The notes: generated from the letters alone by a model not told the origin. A DNA stretch of 64,000 nucleotides from Bacteroidota bacterium (GCA_016713765.1 JADJON010000001.1:868001-932000), one strand, 5' to 3'. Counted from the first letter of the stretch, positions 1 to 8,002 are shown. Program-made: numbers and translations.

Positions 1-458
1 CTGATCTCCTCGAGTTGCTTGCGCAGTTCCTGTTCGCGTTTCAGCAGTTCTTCCGCTTTCTTCCGGTCTTCCCAGGATGCTTCTTTCTTCTCGAGCAGTT
101 TGCGGTTGAGGTCGTTCACATCCTTCTGCAGTTGCTGCGCTTTGCGGATGCTTTCGGTGAGGTCGCTCTTGATCGACTGGTTGCTCTTTTCACTGCTCTC
201 GGCGATCTCGCGCAGACTCGGGGCTTTGAACACGCGCACCGGTGTACGCGCGGCTTTGGGTCCGCTCACGCCGTCGTTGTCGCGCACTTCGAAATAATAT
301 TCGACTTCGTCGCCGGCCTGGATGTTGACCGAGGAAAGATCCCAGGAATAATAGAACGCGTCGGTGGTCAGGCTGCGGTTCACCGGGAGGTTCTCGGAGA
401 AGGTGCGGTTGCGGTTGGTGCCGGTGGTGTCGTTCGACTTCAGGAAATGATAGTGGAA
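1..458 (-). pseudogene. Continuation of the DUF4175 gene after the amber codon (partial at window edge)
   Basis: Reading the same frame on the minus strand past the TAG at 461-459 gives 152 open codons to base 1. They begin FHYHFLKSNDTTG, include a strand-rich segment with DEVEYYFEVRDNDGVSGP, and pass into a charged coiled coil rich in K, E and Q, with LLKREQELRKQLEE near the edge. This is the expected continuation of the upstream beta-rich domain into the long helical region of DUF4175 proteins. One C-to-T change (CAG Gln to TAG) would explain the break. No suitable internal start is visible near the break. It is either a true nonsense mutation, a sequencing error or a read-through site; the sequence alone cannot decide. 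Confidence 0.6.
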
Positions 459-1721
459 CTAAAGGGCGCTGAAACCGTAGTCGTCGCGCACGAGTCCGCG
501 GAAGAAGGTGCGCTTGGGCGAAAGCGAGTCCTGCTGTTCTTCCATGGTGATCGTCGGGTACTGGTCGGGCACGATGGTGATGCCGTACTTCACCGTATCC
601 GGTGAGCCGAGGAAACGATTGGATGGAAGCAGCGCGTAGCTGTCGTTGTGCAGGAAGCGACGGCTCAGGCTGAACCGCTCTTCGCCTTCGGGTTGAAGTG
701 CCAGCAGCGTGTCGCCGAACGCGAGACGGAAAACGTCGGTGTTGCGGGTGTTGAACGTCCAGGTGACCCGTGTACCCGCCGGCAGTACGAGGTCGCCGTT
801 GTTCTCCAGCGTTTCGCTCTTCTTGTTCAGGTAGGCCGGGTAGTCGAGGCGCACCTGGAAGTTCATGAGCGTGGGTTTGGGAACGGCTTCAAGCTGGTAG
901 GTGGACGAATAGAATCCGTCGGCCGTGAGGCGGAACTCCTGCGGTTGTTGCAGGTTGCGGAAGTTGTAGTGGAACTTCGTTGCCGATTCTTTTTCGAGGC
1001 GAAACAATTTGCCGTCGAGTTCGATGGACGCTTCGGCGGGGATCTCTTTTCCTTCAATACGTACGTCGAGGCGGAAGTCCTCCTGCTGGATCGCGCGGAG
1101 CGATTTGTTCTCGACAACGAATTGAAAAGGCGCCGGCTTTTCGAAATAGGTCCGGTGCTCGATGAGGCGTTTGGTGCTGTCGGTGATCAACGAGGGCGCC
1201 GCGAAGAGCAACACGAGTAGCACCGCCAGGGGCAGCGCCGCGTAGCGGAGGTATCGGCGGTTCTCACGCAGGTTGACTGCGGCGACGAACGGGACCGGCC
1301 GCAGCTCGTCGACCTTCTGGCTGATGGAGGCTTCGATCAGGGCGTTGTCGCCGGCGCTGCCGGCCAGCTCACGAAGCTGGAGGACGTTGAGGAGCTTGTC
1401 CTGCACGTGGGAAAAATGCTTCCCGATGATGCGCGCAGCTTCTTCGTGGGAGATGATCTTGCCGATGCGGTACAGATGGGCGAGGGGGATGGCGACGAAG
1501 CGGACCAGCAGGAACCCGATGCCAAGGATGAACGCCCAGAACAGGAAGGTGCGCAACCCGATGCTGAAGTGACCGAACGATTCGAGCAGGGTGACCAGCA
1601 GGAAAAAGCCCAACGAAAGGGTGAACGCGTAAATCGCGCCACGGATGAGTTGGTTCTGGTAGTATTTCCGGATGAATCCGTCCAGCTTCTCAATCAACAA
1701 TCGGTAGGAATCCGGTGCCAT
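459..1721 (-). CDS. DUF4175 family membrane protein, N-terminal part (stops at an in-frame TAG)
   Basis: 420 residues up to an amber codon at 459-461. Residues about 25-75 form two hydrophobic membrane segments, a third lies near 160-178, and a long beta-rich extracytoplasmic part follows, with Ig-like stretches after residue 190. This layout matches the large Bacteroidota DUF4175 proteins, usually around 1100 residues, whose function is unknown. The frame stays open after the amber codon to the window edge and the protein sense continues, so this is the front piece of a longer gene. A TAGATTTG box on the minus strand (1741-1734) sits 12 bases before the ATG and is a good -7 promoter element. 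The family call rests on architecture recalled from memory, not a search. Confidence 0.72.
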   Translation of the reverse strand: MAPDSYRLLIEKLDGFIRKYYQNQLIRGAIYAFTLSLGFFLLVTLLESFGHFSIGLRTFLFWAFILGIGFLLVRFVAIPLAHLYRIGKIISHEEAARIIGKHFSHVQDKLLNVLQLRELAGSAGDNALIEASISQKVDELRPVPFVAAVNLRENRRYLRYAALPLAVLLVLLFAAPSLITDSTKRLIEHRTYFEKPAPFQFVVENKSLRAIQQEDFRLDVRIEGKEIPAEASIELDGKLFRLEKESATKFHYNFRNLQQPQEFRLTADGFYSSTYQLEAVPKPTLMNFQVRLDYPAYLNKKSETLENNGDLVLPAGTRVTWTFNTRNTDVFRLAFGDTLLALQPEGEERFSLSRRFLHNDSYALLPSNRFLGSPDTVKYGITIVPDQYPTITMEEQQDSLSPKRTFFRGLVRDDYGFSAL

Positions 1722-2260
1722 AATAGAGTATCACAAATCTACGAATTCGCCCGCAGGGCGGGGGATCGGTAGTAACGTAAGGGAACGTTAAAAGTTGAAG
1801 GGAAGTAGTGAACAGTGAACAGTAAACAGTGAACAGTGAATAGTGAATCCTGCCCACCGGAGCTTTAGCGTAGGTGGGAGCGTAGGCGGGAGCGAACAGC
1901 GAATAGCGAATAGCGAATAGTTGGGGTATTGGGGGTTTTGAGAGGTAGGTGACCGAATTTGGATTCGAATCCTCGTCACACAGTCCCCGGCAGGTGGTAG
2001 GCAGTAGGCGGTGCACAGGCCCCAGTTCTCGGTAGGCAGTAGGCAGTGCACAGGCCCCAGTTCACGGTAGGCAGTAGGCAGTAGGCGGTGCCCAGTCCTC
2101 ATCCCTCGTCCCACGTCCCTTCCAACCTTCCAACCTTCCAACCTTCCAACCGGAAACCCGAAACTCGGAACCCGGAACCCGGAACAATCAACCTCGATTT
2201 CATGCTTTCTGCCAAATCCCACCCCCGACTTTTCCGAAATTTCCGGCCAAATTCGATGAG
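1722..2260. repeat. Repeat-filled spacer, locus A
   Basis: No gene seen. The spacer holds successive low-complexity blocks: gaacagtgaacagtaaac-type 7-mers (about 1806-1855), a GC palindromic piece with agctttagcgtaggtggg (1855-1890), gcgaatagcgaatagc (1893-1920), three tandem units of about 35 bases built on ggtaggcagtaggc (about 1990-2095), gtcccacgtccc (2105-2120), four ccttccaa units (2118-2152) and cggaacccggaacccgg (2153-2185). The same modules recur at 5114-5450, 17851-18133 and 25130-25330. The promoter of the minus-strand DUF4175 gene lies at the left end. Confidence 0.8.
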
Positions 2261-3106
2261 ATGAAGTACTCCCTTTTATTCCTGGGCCTTGGCGCTGCGC
2301 TGCTACAGGCTTGTTCGGGTGGCGATGATAGCCGGCAACAGGCTGCCGATACCGCCGCGACGGCTTTGATCGACACTTCCGTCACCAAGGCCACGGAGCA
2401 ACTGAGCCGTAAGTTCTTCTATACGATCGGCGAATTGCCTTCGCCGCTGGAGCTGCTCGACCTGATCAACCGGAAGGATATTGCCTACAACAGCTCCCTC
2501 CTGAACCCGACCGAGCGGGCGGACAGTTACAAGACCGGTTTCCAGAAGGCCGTCAACTACGGTATCTACGGCGTGGACATGTCCTATGCCGCGTTTTACG
2601 GACAAAGCCAGGACGCGCTCAACTACTTCTCGACCACCCGCCAGATGGCCAAGAAACTGGGCGTCGAACAGCCGTTCGAAGAGTTTGTGAAAGGCGTGGA
2701 CCAGTACCAGTCGGAGAAGGATTCGCTCTTGTCGATCATGGACCGCGCGTATGCCGGCATCCAGGAGTATCTCAAATCGAATCACCGCCTCGAAGTGGCC
2801 GCGCACGTGCTCACCGGTTCGGTGATCGAGTCGCAATACCTGAGCTTGTCCCTGCTGCAGGATCCGTCCGCACCCGGACAGGAACAGCTCTATCAACGCG
2901 TGGTGGACCAGAAGAAGTACGTACAGAACCTGATCGACCTGATGTCGGATATGAAAGAGTATCCCAGCTCCGCATCCCTGCTCAACGACTTGAAAGGATT
3001 GCTGAGCGCTTACGAAGGCATCAACGCGGTGGGCGATCTCACGAAGGAAAAGCTGGCAACGCTTCAACAGTCCGTAACCACCGTGCGGAACAACTTGGTG
3101 AAGTAG
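2261..3106 (+). CDS. Lipoprotein of unknown function
   Basis: 281 residues. The start MKYSLLFLGLGAALLQACSGG is a type II signal peptide with lipobox LQAC, so Cys18 should be lipidated. GGDDS after the Cys resembles the acidic Bacteroidota export signal that can send lipoproteins to the cell surface. The mature part is mostly alpha-helical, with no Cys pairs and no catalytic motif that I recognise. Long helices near residues 85-130 and 150-270 suggest an all-helical bundle. It has no co-directional neighbour close by and lies alone between a repeat spacer and a terminator. I cannot name a family; conserved Bacteroidota lipoproteins of this kind are usually annotated as hypothetical. Confidence 0.8.
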   Translation: MKYSLLFLGLGAALLQACSGGDDSRQQAADTAATALIDTSVTKATEQLSRKFFYTIGELPSPLELLDLINRKDIAYNSSLLNPTERADSYKTGFQKAVNYGIYGVDMSYAAFYGQSQDALNYFSTTRQMAKKLGVEQPFEEFVKGVDQYQSEKDSLLSIMDRAYAGIQEYLKSNHRLEVAAHVLTGSVIESQYLSLSLLQDPSAPGQEQLYQRVVDQKKYVQNLIDLMSDMKEYPSSASLLNDLKGLLSAYEGINAVGDLTKEKLATLQQSVTTVRNNLVK

Positions 3107-3164
3107 TGTCAAACCGGGAATCCGGTTTCGATACCAACGGTCTGTTTGTTCTTCGTAAGTTATA

Positions 3165-3257
3165 GCACGCGGATGCCGCGGATGTTGCGGACTTGCGCGG
3201 ATATAGTCGGAATAGCTTTATCCGCGTTCATCCGCCTGATCCGCGGAATCCGCGTGC
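3165..3257. repeat. Long imperfect inverted repeat (39-base arms)
   Basis: Arm 3165-3203 pairs with arm 3219-3257, 31 of 39 positions matching, around a 15-base loop. Both arms are built from repeated (g)cggat/atccgc words. The fold would be a large GC-rich hairpin between the 3' ends of two convergent genes. It looks like a REP-type non-coding palindromic element rather than a terminator, since no T tract follows. Confidence 0.75.
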
Positions 3258-3295
3258 CATAAAGAGTAAGGCAACAGCCTAGAATAAAACAATAA

Positions 3296-3327
3296 AAAAC
3301 CCGGTCACTATCAGGTAACCGGGTTTT
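3296..3327. terminator. Bidirectional rho-independent terminator
   Basis: Ten-base perfect stem (3296-3305 with 3318-3327, core aacccggt/accgggtt) and a 12-base loop, with A-rich and T-rich flanks on the two sides. It lies 21 bases beyond the stop of the minus-strand gene at 3349-4080 and can also stop transcripts of the lipoprotein gene. Confidence 0.85.
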
Positions 3328-3348
3328 CTGTTTTTAGAAAGAACATTA

Positions 3349-4080
3349 TCAGAGATCATCCCCATCCATCAAAGTAGGATCGGGGATACGCAGCGCGTGC
3401 TTCACCGGAATGCCGGCCGGCATCGAAACCCCGCCGCCCGGACCGCGGTACTCATCTTTTCCTTCGATGAACTGGATGCCCTGCGGCGTAATGCTGTAGT
3501 GACCTTTCTTACGCGCGCCGTTGAAGGCGATCAGACCGAAACGTTTGAGCGAGGATACGTATCGAGCGCCGGTCACGCCGCCCACGCCGGTGAGTTGGAA
3601 CAATTCGTTCGCGCGCAGCGAGCCGTTGCGGTAGAGGTACGCCAGCATGAGTACCTGCTTGCGGAGGTTGGGCGCGTTCTGGGCAACCTGGCCGGGATAG
3701 GATTTCCAGCGGATGTACAACTGCTCAAGGTCCAGGTCGAGCGACTGTTCATCGGCCGCGACCACCCCCGGCAAAGCCGCGCCGGAAACCTCTTTCCCGC
3801 CCGGTACCCGGCGTAGCCGGTCGTTCAACTGGAGCTGGTTGTTGCTGATCAGCTGGAGTTCTTCCACGCGCAGGTGGAGGTCGTCGATGATCTTCTGCAG
3901 GTCGTCGATTCGCTTCAACAGCTTGTTGTTGCGGATCATCAGGTGGTTGAACTGGTGGTACAGTTCCTCGTTTTCCTGGGTCAGTTGGCGGATCAGCGAC
4001 TGCTGGTTTTCCAGCTTCTGCTGCAGGTTTTCGGGCATGTTGTGGTTATCCATTCGGGATTGAAAGTTCGCAGTTTTCAA
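3349..4080 (-). CDS. Coiled-coil plus winged-helix DNA-binding protein
   Basis: 243 residues. Residues about 14-90 are an uninterrupted coiled coil rich in Leu, Gln and Glu. After a linker, residues about 120-215 form a winged-helix-like domain: NLRKQVLMLAYLYRNGSLRA, then a turn with TGVGGVTGARYVSSLKRFGL as recognition helix region, then a wing containing HYSITPQGIQFI. The tail is Gly/Pro-rich with acidic end DGDDL. The fold and the phrase 'ITPQG' are typical of MarR/PadR-like transcription factors, and the coiled coil suggests an oligomer. It is transcribed divergently from the methyltransferase gene across about 155 bases of AT-rich DNA, and its message ends at the strong hairpin just downstream. 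No target can be named. Confidence 0.65.
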   Translation of the reverse strand: MKTANFQSRMDNHNMPENLQQKLENQQSLIRQLTQENEELYHQFNHLMIRNNKLLKRIDDLQKIIDDLHLRVEELQLISNNQLQLNDRLRRVPGGKEVSGAALPGVVAADEQSLDLDLEQLYIRWKSYPGQVAQNAPNLRKQVLMLAYLYRNGSLRANELFQLTGVGGVTGARYVSSLKRFGLIAFNGARKKGHYSITPQGIQFIEGKDEYRGPGGGVSMPAGIPVKHALRIPDPTLMDGDDL

Positions 4081-4234
4081 TTTAAATGATGGTATAAATG
4101 TATTCGCTTTTTCATTCGTGCAAGGCCTTTTTGCATTTTTTTATCATCATTATGTTTAAAATGCTCATAATAAAGAACTTTCGTTTTTTAGCTAAAAAAT
4201 GCGGTCTTGACCGGAATGGTTACTTTTAGGCCCC

Positions 4235-5113
4235 ATGCTGTTATTGGCCCCCGAACGCTTCCCGGATTACGAACTGATCGACTGCGGGAACTTTGAAAAA
4301 CTGGAACGTTTCGGGTCGGTCATTACCATTCGTCCGGAGCCCCAGGCAGTCTGGGATCCCCGGCTGACGCAGCGCGATTGGGAGAAGAAAGCCCACCTGC
4401 GGTTTGTGCCCAAGAGCAGCTCGAGCGGTAGCTGGAAAAAGATGAAGGACGCGCCCGACCGCTGGCAGATCCGGTATCAGCTTCCCGAAAGCGGCGGTAA
4501 GAAGCCGGCGCCCCTGACCTTCCGACTGGCCCTCACCGCCTTCAAACACGTGGGCGTTTTTCCGGAGCAGGCGGTCAACTGGGACTACATTTACCGATCC
4601 GTGAAAGCGCTCCACATCGAGCAGCCGCGCGTGCTCAACCTGTTTGCCTACACCGGAGGCGCTTCACTTGCCGCGCGCGCTGCCGGTGCCGACGTGACCC
4701 ACCTCGACTCGGTCCGGCAGGTCGTCAGTTGGGCACGGGAGAACATGGAGCTGAGCCAGCAGCAGGACATCCGCTGGCTGGTGGAAGACGCGATGACCTT
4801 CGTGCGCCGCGAAGTGAAGCGCGGAAAGAAATACCACGGCATCATCCTCGATCCGCCGGCCTACGGTCACGGCACCGACCGGCAGAAATGGAAACTCGAA
4901 GACATGATCAACGAGATGGTGCAACACGTCCGCGCGCTGCTCGAGGAGAAACACTTTCTCGTCCTCAACACTTACTCGCTCGGCTTTTCCAGCATCATCC
5001 TCGAAAACCTCCTCGCCGATTGTCCCGGCCTCGAAACCGGCGAGCTCTACTTACAGGCGACCAGCGGAGTGAAGTTGCCGTTGGGGGTTTTTGGGAGGGT
5101 TGTTCGGAGCTGA
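4235..5113 (+). CDS. RlmI-like class I SAM-dependent methyltransferase
   Basis: 292 residues. The Rossmann methyltransferase core starts near residue 130: VLNLFAYTGGASLAARAAGA is motif I, THLDSVRQVVSWARENM holds the acidic residue that binds the ribose of SAM, and LDPPAYG near residue 205 is the catalytic motif IV of COG1092 enzymes. The best family match is the RlmI/RlmL group that methylates 23S rRNA cytosine or guanine, but the N-terminal PUA domain of true RlmI is absent or divergent, so the substrate is uncertain. A TActTTTA box at 4221-4228 ends 6 bases before the ATG, which implies an almost leaderless mRNA. Confidence 0.8.
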   Translation: MLLLAPERFPDYELIDCGNFEKLERFGSVITIRPEPQAVWDPRLTQRDWEKKAHLRFVPKSSSSGSWKKMKDAPDRWQIRYQLPESGGKKPAPLTFRLALTAFKHVGVFPEQAVNWDYIYRSVKALHIEQPRVLNLFAYTGGASLAARAAGADVTHLDSVRQVVSWARENMELSQQQDIRWLVEDAMTFVRREVKRGKKYHGIILDPPAYGHGTDRQKWKLEDMINEMVQHVRALLEEKHFLVLNTYSLGFSSIILENLLADCPGLETGELYLQATSGVKLPLGVFGRVVRS

Positions 5114-5479
5114 TTGATGGGCCGGTGAGGGTTGGTTGTTCCGGGTTCCGGGTTTCGAGTTTCGCGTTGTTTTAATTTGTTAATGCTACGGCAGGTAGGC
5201 GGTAGTGTTCCGAGTTTCGCGTTTCGAGTTGTTTTAATTTGTTAATGCTACGGCAGGCAGGCGGTAGTGTTCCGAGTTTCGAGTTTCCTGCCTTCGCTAA
5301 AGCTACGGCAGGCAGGCGGGTTCCGCGTTGAATATCAGGAATGAGGGACGAGATACTGTTGCATCGATCAACTCGATAAATTTCAACCTTCAACTTTCAA
5401 CCTTCAACTTTCAACCTTCAACCTTCAACGAACCACCGCCTACCGCCAACCGCCCACGACTCAAGCCCCACCTGGCCTG
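5114..5479. repeat. Repeat-filled spacer, locus B, with 62-base tandem duplication and palindromic element
   Basis: No gene seen. A 62-base unit is repeated in tandem (5166-5227 and 5228-5289; starts gttgttttaatttgttaatg, includes cggcaggcaggcggtag). Flanking it are gggtttcgagtttcgcg words. At about 5287-5320 there is the palindromic piece cctgccttcgctaaagctac followed by ggcaggcagg, a REP-like hairpin. From about 5385 to 5430 the sequence is ttcaaccttcaactttc repeats, then caccgcctaccgccaaccgcc. All modules are shared with loci A, C and D. Confidence 0.8.
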
Positions 5480-5908
5480 TCAGCCGCGCATACTCTCCAA
5501 CAGGCCTATAGCCTCCGTGGGATTAAGTACAGGCAGGGTGCTTTTCCTGTAGTCGCGGGTATCGCGCGTCACCAGAGCGTCCAACTTGATGATGGTCTTT
5601 GCGCAATGGTATTGGATCGCGTCTTCAAAATCGCGGATATCGGATGTTAGCGCTTTCGAAATGACAGCCGGGGTAACAGCAACGATCTCGACCAGTTCGC
5701 TTAGCGTAAGTAAGAGTTTCAGCGTTTCCGCATGTGATTTGGACTGTCGGATGATGTAATAGATGTTGTTAAACGAAACCGATGAAACGTATAGGGTTAA
5801 TTTCCTTTTAGCGGAAAGGTCGAAAAGACGCGTTGCTGCAACCGCAAACGGTTTACGATCGGCCAGGAAGTCGATCAGTACGTTGGTGTCCAGAAACAGG
5901 TGCTTCAT
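5480..5908 (-). CDS. PIN-domain toxin, VapC-like
   Basis: 142 residues. The PIN fold is clear: LFLDTNVLIDFLADRKPF at the N-terminus gives the first catalytic Asp, a conserved Ser/Asn stretch (SSVSFNNIYYI) follows, SDIRDFEDAIQYHCA supplies the central acidic pair, and LVTRDTRDY gives the last Asp. PIN toxins of VapBC modules are Mg-dependent RNases that cut tRNA or rRNA when free. The start ATG overlaps the antitoxin stop by 4 bases, so the two are translated together. The message ends in the repeat spacer. PIN proteins of this subtype commonly sit beside DUF6364-like antitoxins in Bacteroidota. Confidence 0.85.
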   Translation of the reverse strand: MKHLFLDTNVLIDFLADRKPFAVAATRLFDLSAKRKLTLYVSSVSFNNIYYIIRQSKSHAETLKLLLTLSELVEIVAVTPAVISKALTSDIRDFEDAIQYHCAKTIIKLDALVTRDTRDYRKSTLPVLNPTEAIGLLESMRG

Positions 5909-6153
5909 CCCTGCTTTTTCCTGGACAAAGCCTTGCCGAGCTCGCTTTTATAATCGAAGTCCTCCGGCAGGGATAGGGCGCCTTTCAAACGAAGCACCTT
6001 GGGGGAAATCGTCTCTTCAGCAGATTCTTTCGACGTCAGGGACATCAGGTATTTTTCCACGATGTCGGACAGGCTCTTTCCCTGCTTACGGGCGTACTTC
6101 TTCGCCAGGGCGATCACCGAATCGTCGATCGTAAGGGTGAGTTTGGTGGTCAT
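5905..6153 (-). CDS. Antitoxin of VapBC-like pair (DUF6364/ribbon-helix-helix type)
   Basis: 82 residues. TKLTLTIDDSVIALAKKYAR followed by QGKSLSDIVEKYLMSL is a short beta strand plus two helices, the ribbon-helix-helix DNA-binding fold. The C-terminal half (EETISPKVLRLKGALSLPED) is the likely toxin-binding tail. It is first in the operon and overlaps the toxin gene by 4 bases (ATGA), the usual order of antitoxin then toxin. It should repress its own promoter, a TATATTTG box at 6181-6174 with TTGAC at 6204-6200. Confidence 0.8.
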   Translation of the reverse strand: MTTKLTLTIDDSVIALAKKYARKQGKSLSDIVEKYLMSLTSKESAEETISPKVLRLKGALSLPEDFDYKSELGKALSRKKQG

Positions 6154-6173
6154 GACACGTGTGAATTATAATA

Positions 6174-6204
6174 CAAATATACGTGTTTTGACCGGATTTG
6201 TCAA
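6174..6204 (-). promoter_or_regulatory. Promoter of the toxin-antitoxin operon
   Basis: On the minus strand, TTGAC (6204-6200) and TATATTTG (6181-6174) are separated by about 20 bases, counted from TTG, which fits the Bacteroidota sigma factor consensus TTG-N19-TAnnTTTG. The start codon is 20 bases further on, leaving room for an operator bound by the ribbon-helix-helix antitoxin. Confidence 0.7.
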
Positions 6205-6282
6205 GTACTCTTGTGGACGGACTTGGCGCAAAACGACCGATGATTCAAAATTTGGCTAGATTTAGAACGAATTATCGGGCCG

Positions 6283-7551
6283 ATGAGAATTCGAAAGGCA
6301 GACAGCATGAAATTGCGCTATGTCAGGTCGGTTTTCCTCAGGGTGGTTAATGGAGCAGCCGGCAGCAAGCGATCCGCCACGGCCCGCGCCTTTTTCAGGT
6401 ACCGGTTTTTCGATAAGTACTTCAACCTTGACCCAACCAGAAGCGGGATACGAAAGGCCAATAATCCTGATCAGCTTGCGATGCTCAGTGCGGAAGAGAT
6501 CTCGTTCAATACGACAGGGTATTTTTATGTTTATGTGACCAATGAGAGTCCGACTGATGTGAGTTTCGATAACCTGCTCATCAAACACTACCCCGGTTTC
6601 CTGTTGCAGGAGAACCACTACTACCCGTTCGGGCTGCTCAACAAAGCGCTTAGCTCCGACGAGCAGAAAGGCTTCCACCAGCGCTACGGTTTCAATGGGA
6701 AGGAGTTCGAGAACGGACTGGACTGGCGGGTGAATGATTTCGGAGCGAGGATGTATGATCCGGTGCTGGGGAGGTGGGGGAGTGTGGATCCGTTATCACA
6801 CGCGTATGCGAATGCCTCGCCTTATGTCTTCGTACTTAATAATCCGATAAATGCAATTGATCCGGATGGCAGAAGGGTGTATTTTATCGGTGGTGCAAAT
6901 AATGATAGAGACGGTTGGAATTATATTAACAGATGGAGGAGCTCGTTCGCAAGTGCTGGTGTAAATGATTTCGTGAGAATAAATGCAAGTCAAGGGAAAG
7001 CAGGAGACATAATGTTTACCAATTTATATCGTAATTCTGGTACCGAGCAAGAGTATAGGACGCGTAAAGATCCAGGTGAAGGATCATATAGAGAATATAC
7101 GGGACGAGAGTTGCCAGTAAATAATACAATGATCAATCGTACGGTTGAGACGTACAAACAACATTTGGCAAATAACCAATTGAAAGACGGTGAACAATTA
7201 AATATGGCAGGATATTCCTATGGCAGTGTATTGCAAGCGCAAGTTGCATTAAAATTAGCAAATGGTGGTGTGGAAGTGGATAATCTTATTTTAATAGGAA
7301 GTCCAATATCGGACAATTCAGATTTGTTCAAACAGTTAAGCGGAAATAAAAATATCAAAAACATTATCCGCATTGATATACCCAATGACAAATTTAGTAA
7401 TCCTGGGACTTCAATGGAGTATATTCTAGGTGGTTGGCAAAATAGAAATGAAAATGGGCCTCATTTTGATTTAGCAAGACCCGGAATTGAGTCAGACAAA
7501 AGAATACAGCAAGCAGTAGATCAAATTAAAAACAACGGAGTTAAAAACTAG
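6283..7551 (+). CDS. RHS tip cassette 1: truncated RHS core with alpha/beta-hydrolase (lipase-like) toxin domain
   Basis: 422 residues. Residues about 45-170 are the end of an RHS/YD-repeat shell: YFYVYVTNESPTDVSFDNL, HYYPFGL, then the terminal core signature RYGFNGKEFENGLDWR and DFGARMYDPVLGRWGSVDP. A complete RHS protein has a thousand or more residues before this, so the gene is truncated at the front and the first 35 or so residues may not be genuine. After YVFVLNNPINAIDPDG the DNA turns AT-rich and encodes a new domain. It holds the nucleophile elbow GYSYGS (pattern GxSxG), LILIGSPI after it, and a late His in GPHFD, so an alpha/beta hydrolase or lipase effector is likely. The next gene starts 2 bases after the stop and is its presumed immunity gene. 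Confidence 0.75.
   Translation: MRIRKADSMKLRYVRSVFLRVVNGAAGSKRSATARAFFRYRFFDKYFNLDPTRSGIRKANNPDQLAMLSAEEISFNTTGYFYVYVTNESPTDVSFDNLLIKHYPGFLLQENHYYPFGLLNKALSSDEQKGFHQRYGFNGKEFENGLDWRVNDFGARMYDPVLGRWGSVDPLSHAYANASPYVFVLNNPINAIDPDGRRVYFIGGANNDRDGWNYINRWRSSFASAGVNDFVRINASQGKAGDIMFTNLYRNSGTEQEYRTRKDPGEGSYREYTGRELPVNNTMINRTVETYKQHLANNQLKDGEQLNMAGYSYGSVLQAQVALKLANGGVEVDNLILIGSPISDNSDLFKQLSGNKNIKNIIRIDIPNDKFSNPGTSMEYILGGWQNRNENGPHFDLARPGIESDKRIQQAVDQIKNNGVKN
6559..6792 (+). repeat. RHS core repeat, copy 1 (long form)
   Basis: Nearly identical DNA to 11052-11270 and 12474-12697, and over its second half to 8078-8198 and 9821-9941. It encodes the conserved end of the RHS core and marks the homologous segment at which the cassettes could recombine. 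Confidence 0.9.
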
Positions 7552-7553
7552 GA

Positions 7554-7817
7554 ATGAAAAGTATAATTTCAATTACTATAGGTGTTATTGTTTATGTTGC
7601 ATTCAGTATGCTGCTTACACCATTTATAGGCTATAATTTTGGAACCAAGACAACAATTGGAGAAAAAATAATAAAGTTCTTCATTGAATATCCTTTTGGT
7701 ATATGGAAATATGTATCTGAAAACCATTTTATATTAATGTTATTATTGAATGGAATATTTTGGAGTATAATAATAATAAAAGGAATGCCAATTGTAAAGA
7801 GAATAGTACTGAAATAA
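7554..7817 (+). CDS. Two-helix membrane protein, presumed immunity to cassette 1 toxin
   Basis: 87 residues, AT-rich. Residues about 3-28 and 58-80 are strongly hydrophobic membrane helices, with a short loop (FGTKTTIGEKIIKFFIEYPFG) between and a basic tail. It starts 2 bases after the toxin stop, the usual spacing of a toxin and its immunity gene. A membrane immunity protein fits a lipase-like toxin that acts on the membrane. The function is inferred from position only; I recognise no family. Confidence 0.6.
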   Translation: MKSIISITIGVIVYVAFSMLLTPFIGYNFGTKTTIGEKIIKFFIEYPFGIWKYVSENHFILMLLLNGIFWSIIIIKGMPIVKRIVLK

Positions 7818-8002
7818 ATACAAGTCTTGCATTCATGGAAAATAATTGTCTTTTTAAATATTGCTTTACAGGCAAAATGTGCCTATAAAGCATTTGAATG
7901 TTCCTCGCAATAAAAGTTGCATTGCATATTAGCAATCTAGTTAGGCATATTCGAGATAATTTGATTGTTAAAGATGGCTTTGACAGGATTTGAGGTGATT
8001 TT
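7818..8002. other. AT-rich spacer with a hairpin
   Basis: No gene seen. An 11-base stem with one mismatch (7863-7873 with 7881-7891, gctttacaggc/gcctataaagc) could act as a weak terminator after cassette 1, although no T tract follows. Confidence 0.4.

Noticed and set aside
459..461. Recoding of TAG as an amino acid in this genome
   Set aside because: TAG ends other genes normally (3104-3106, 7549-7551), so a different genetic code is not supported.
1960..1990. tRNA T-arm-like motif ggattcgaatcc in spacer A
   Set aside because: No matching acceptor or anticodon arm upstream; the self-complementary 12-mer is likely part of the repeat mosaic.
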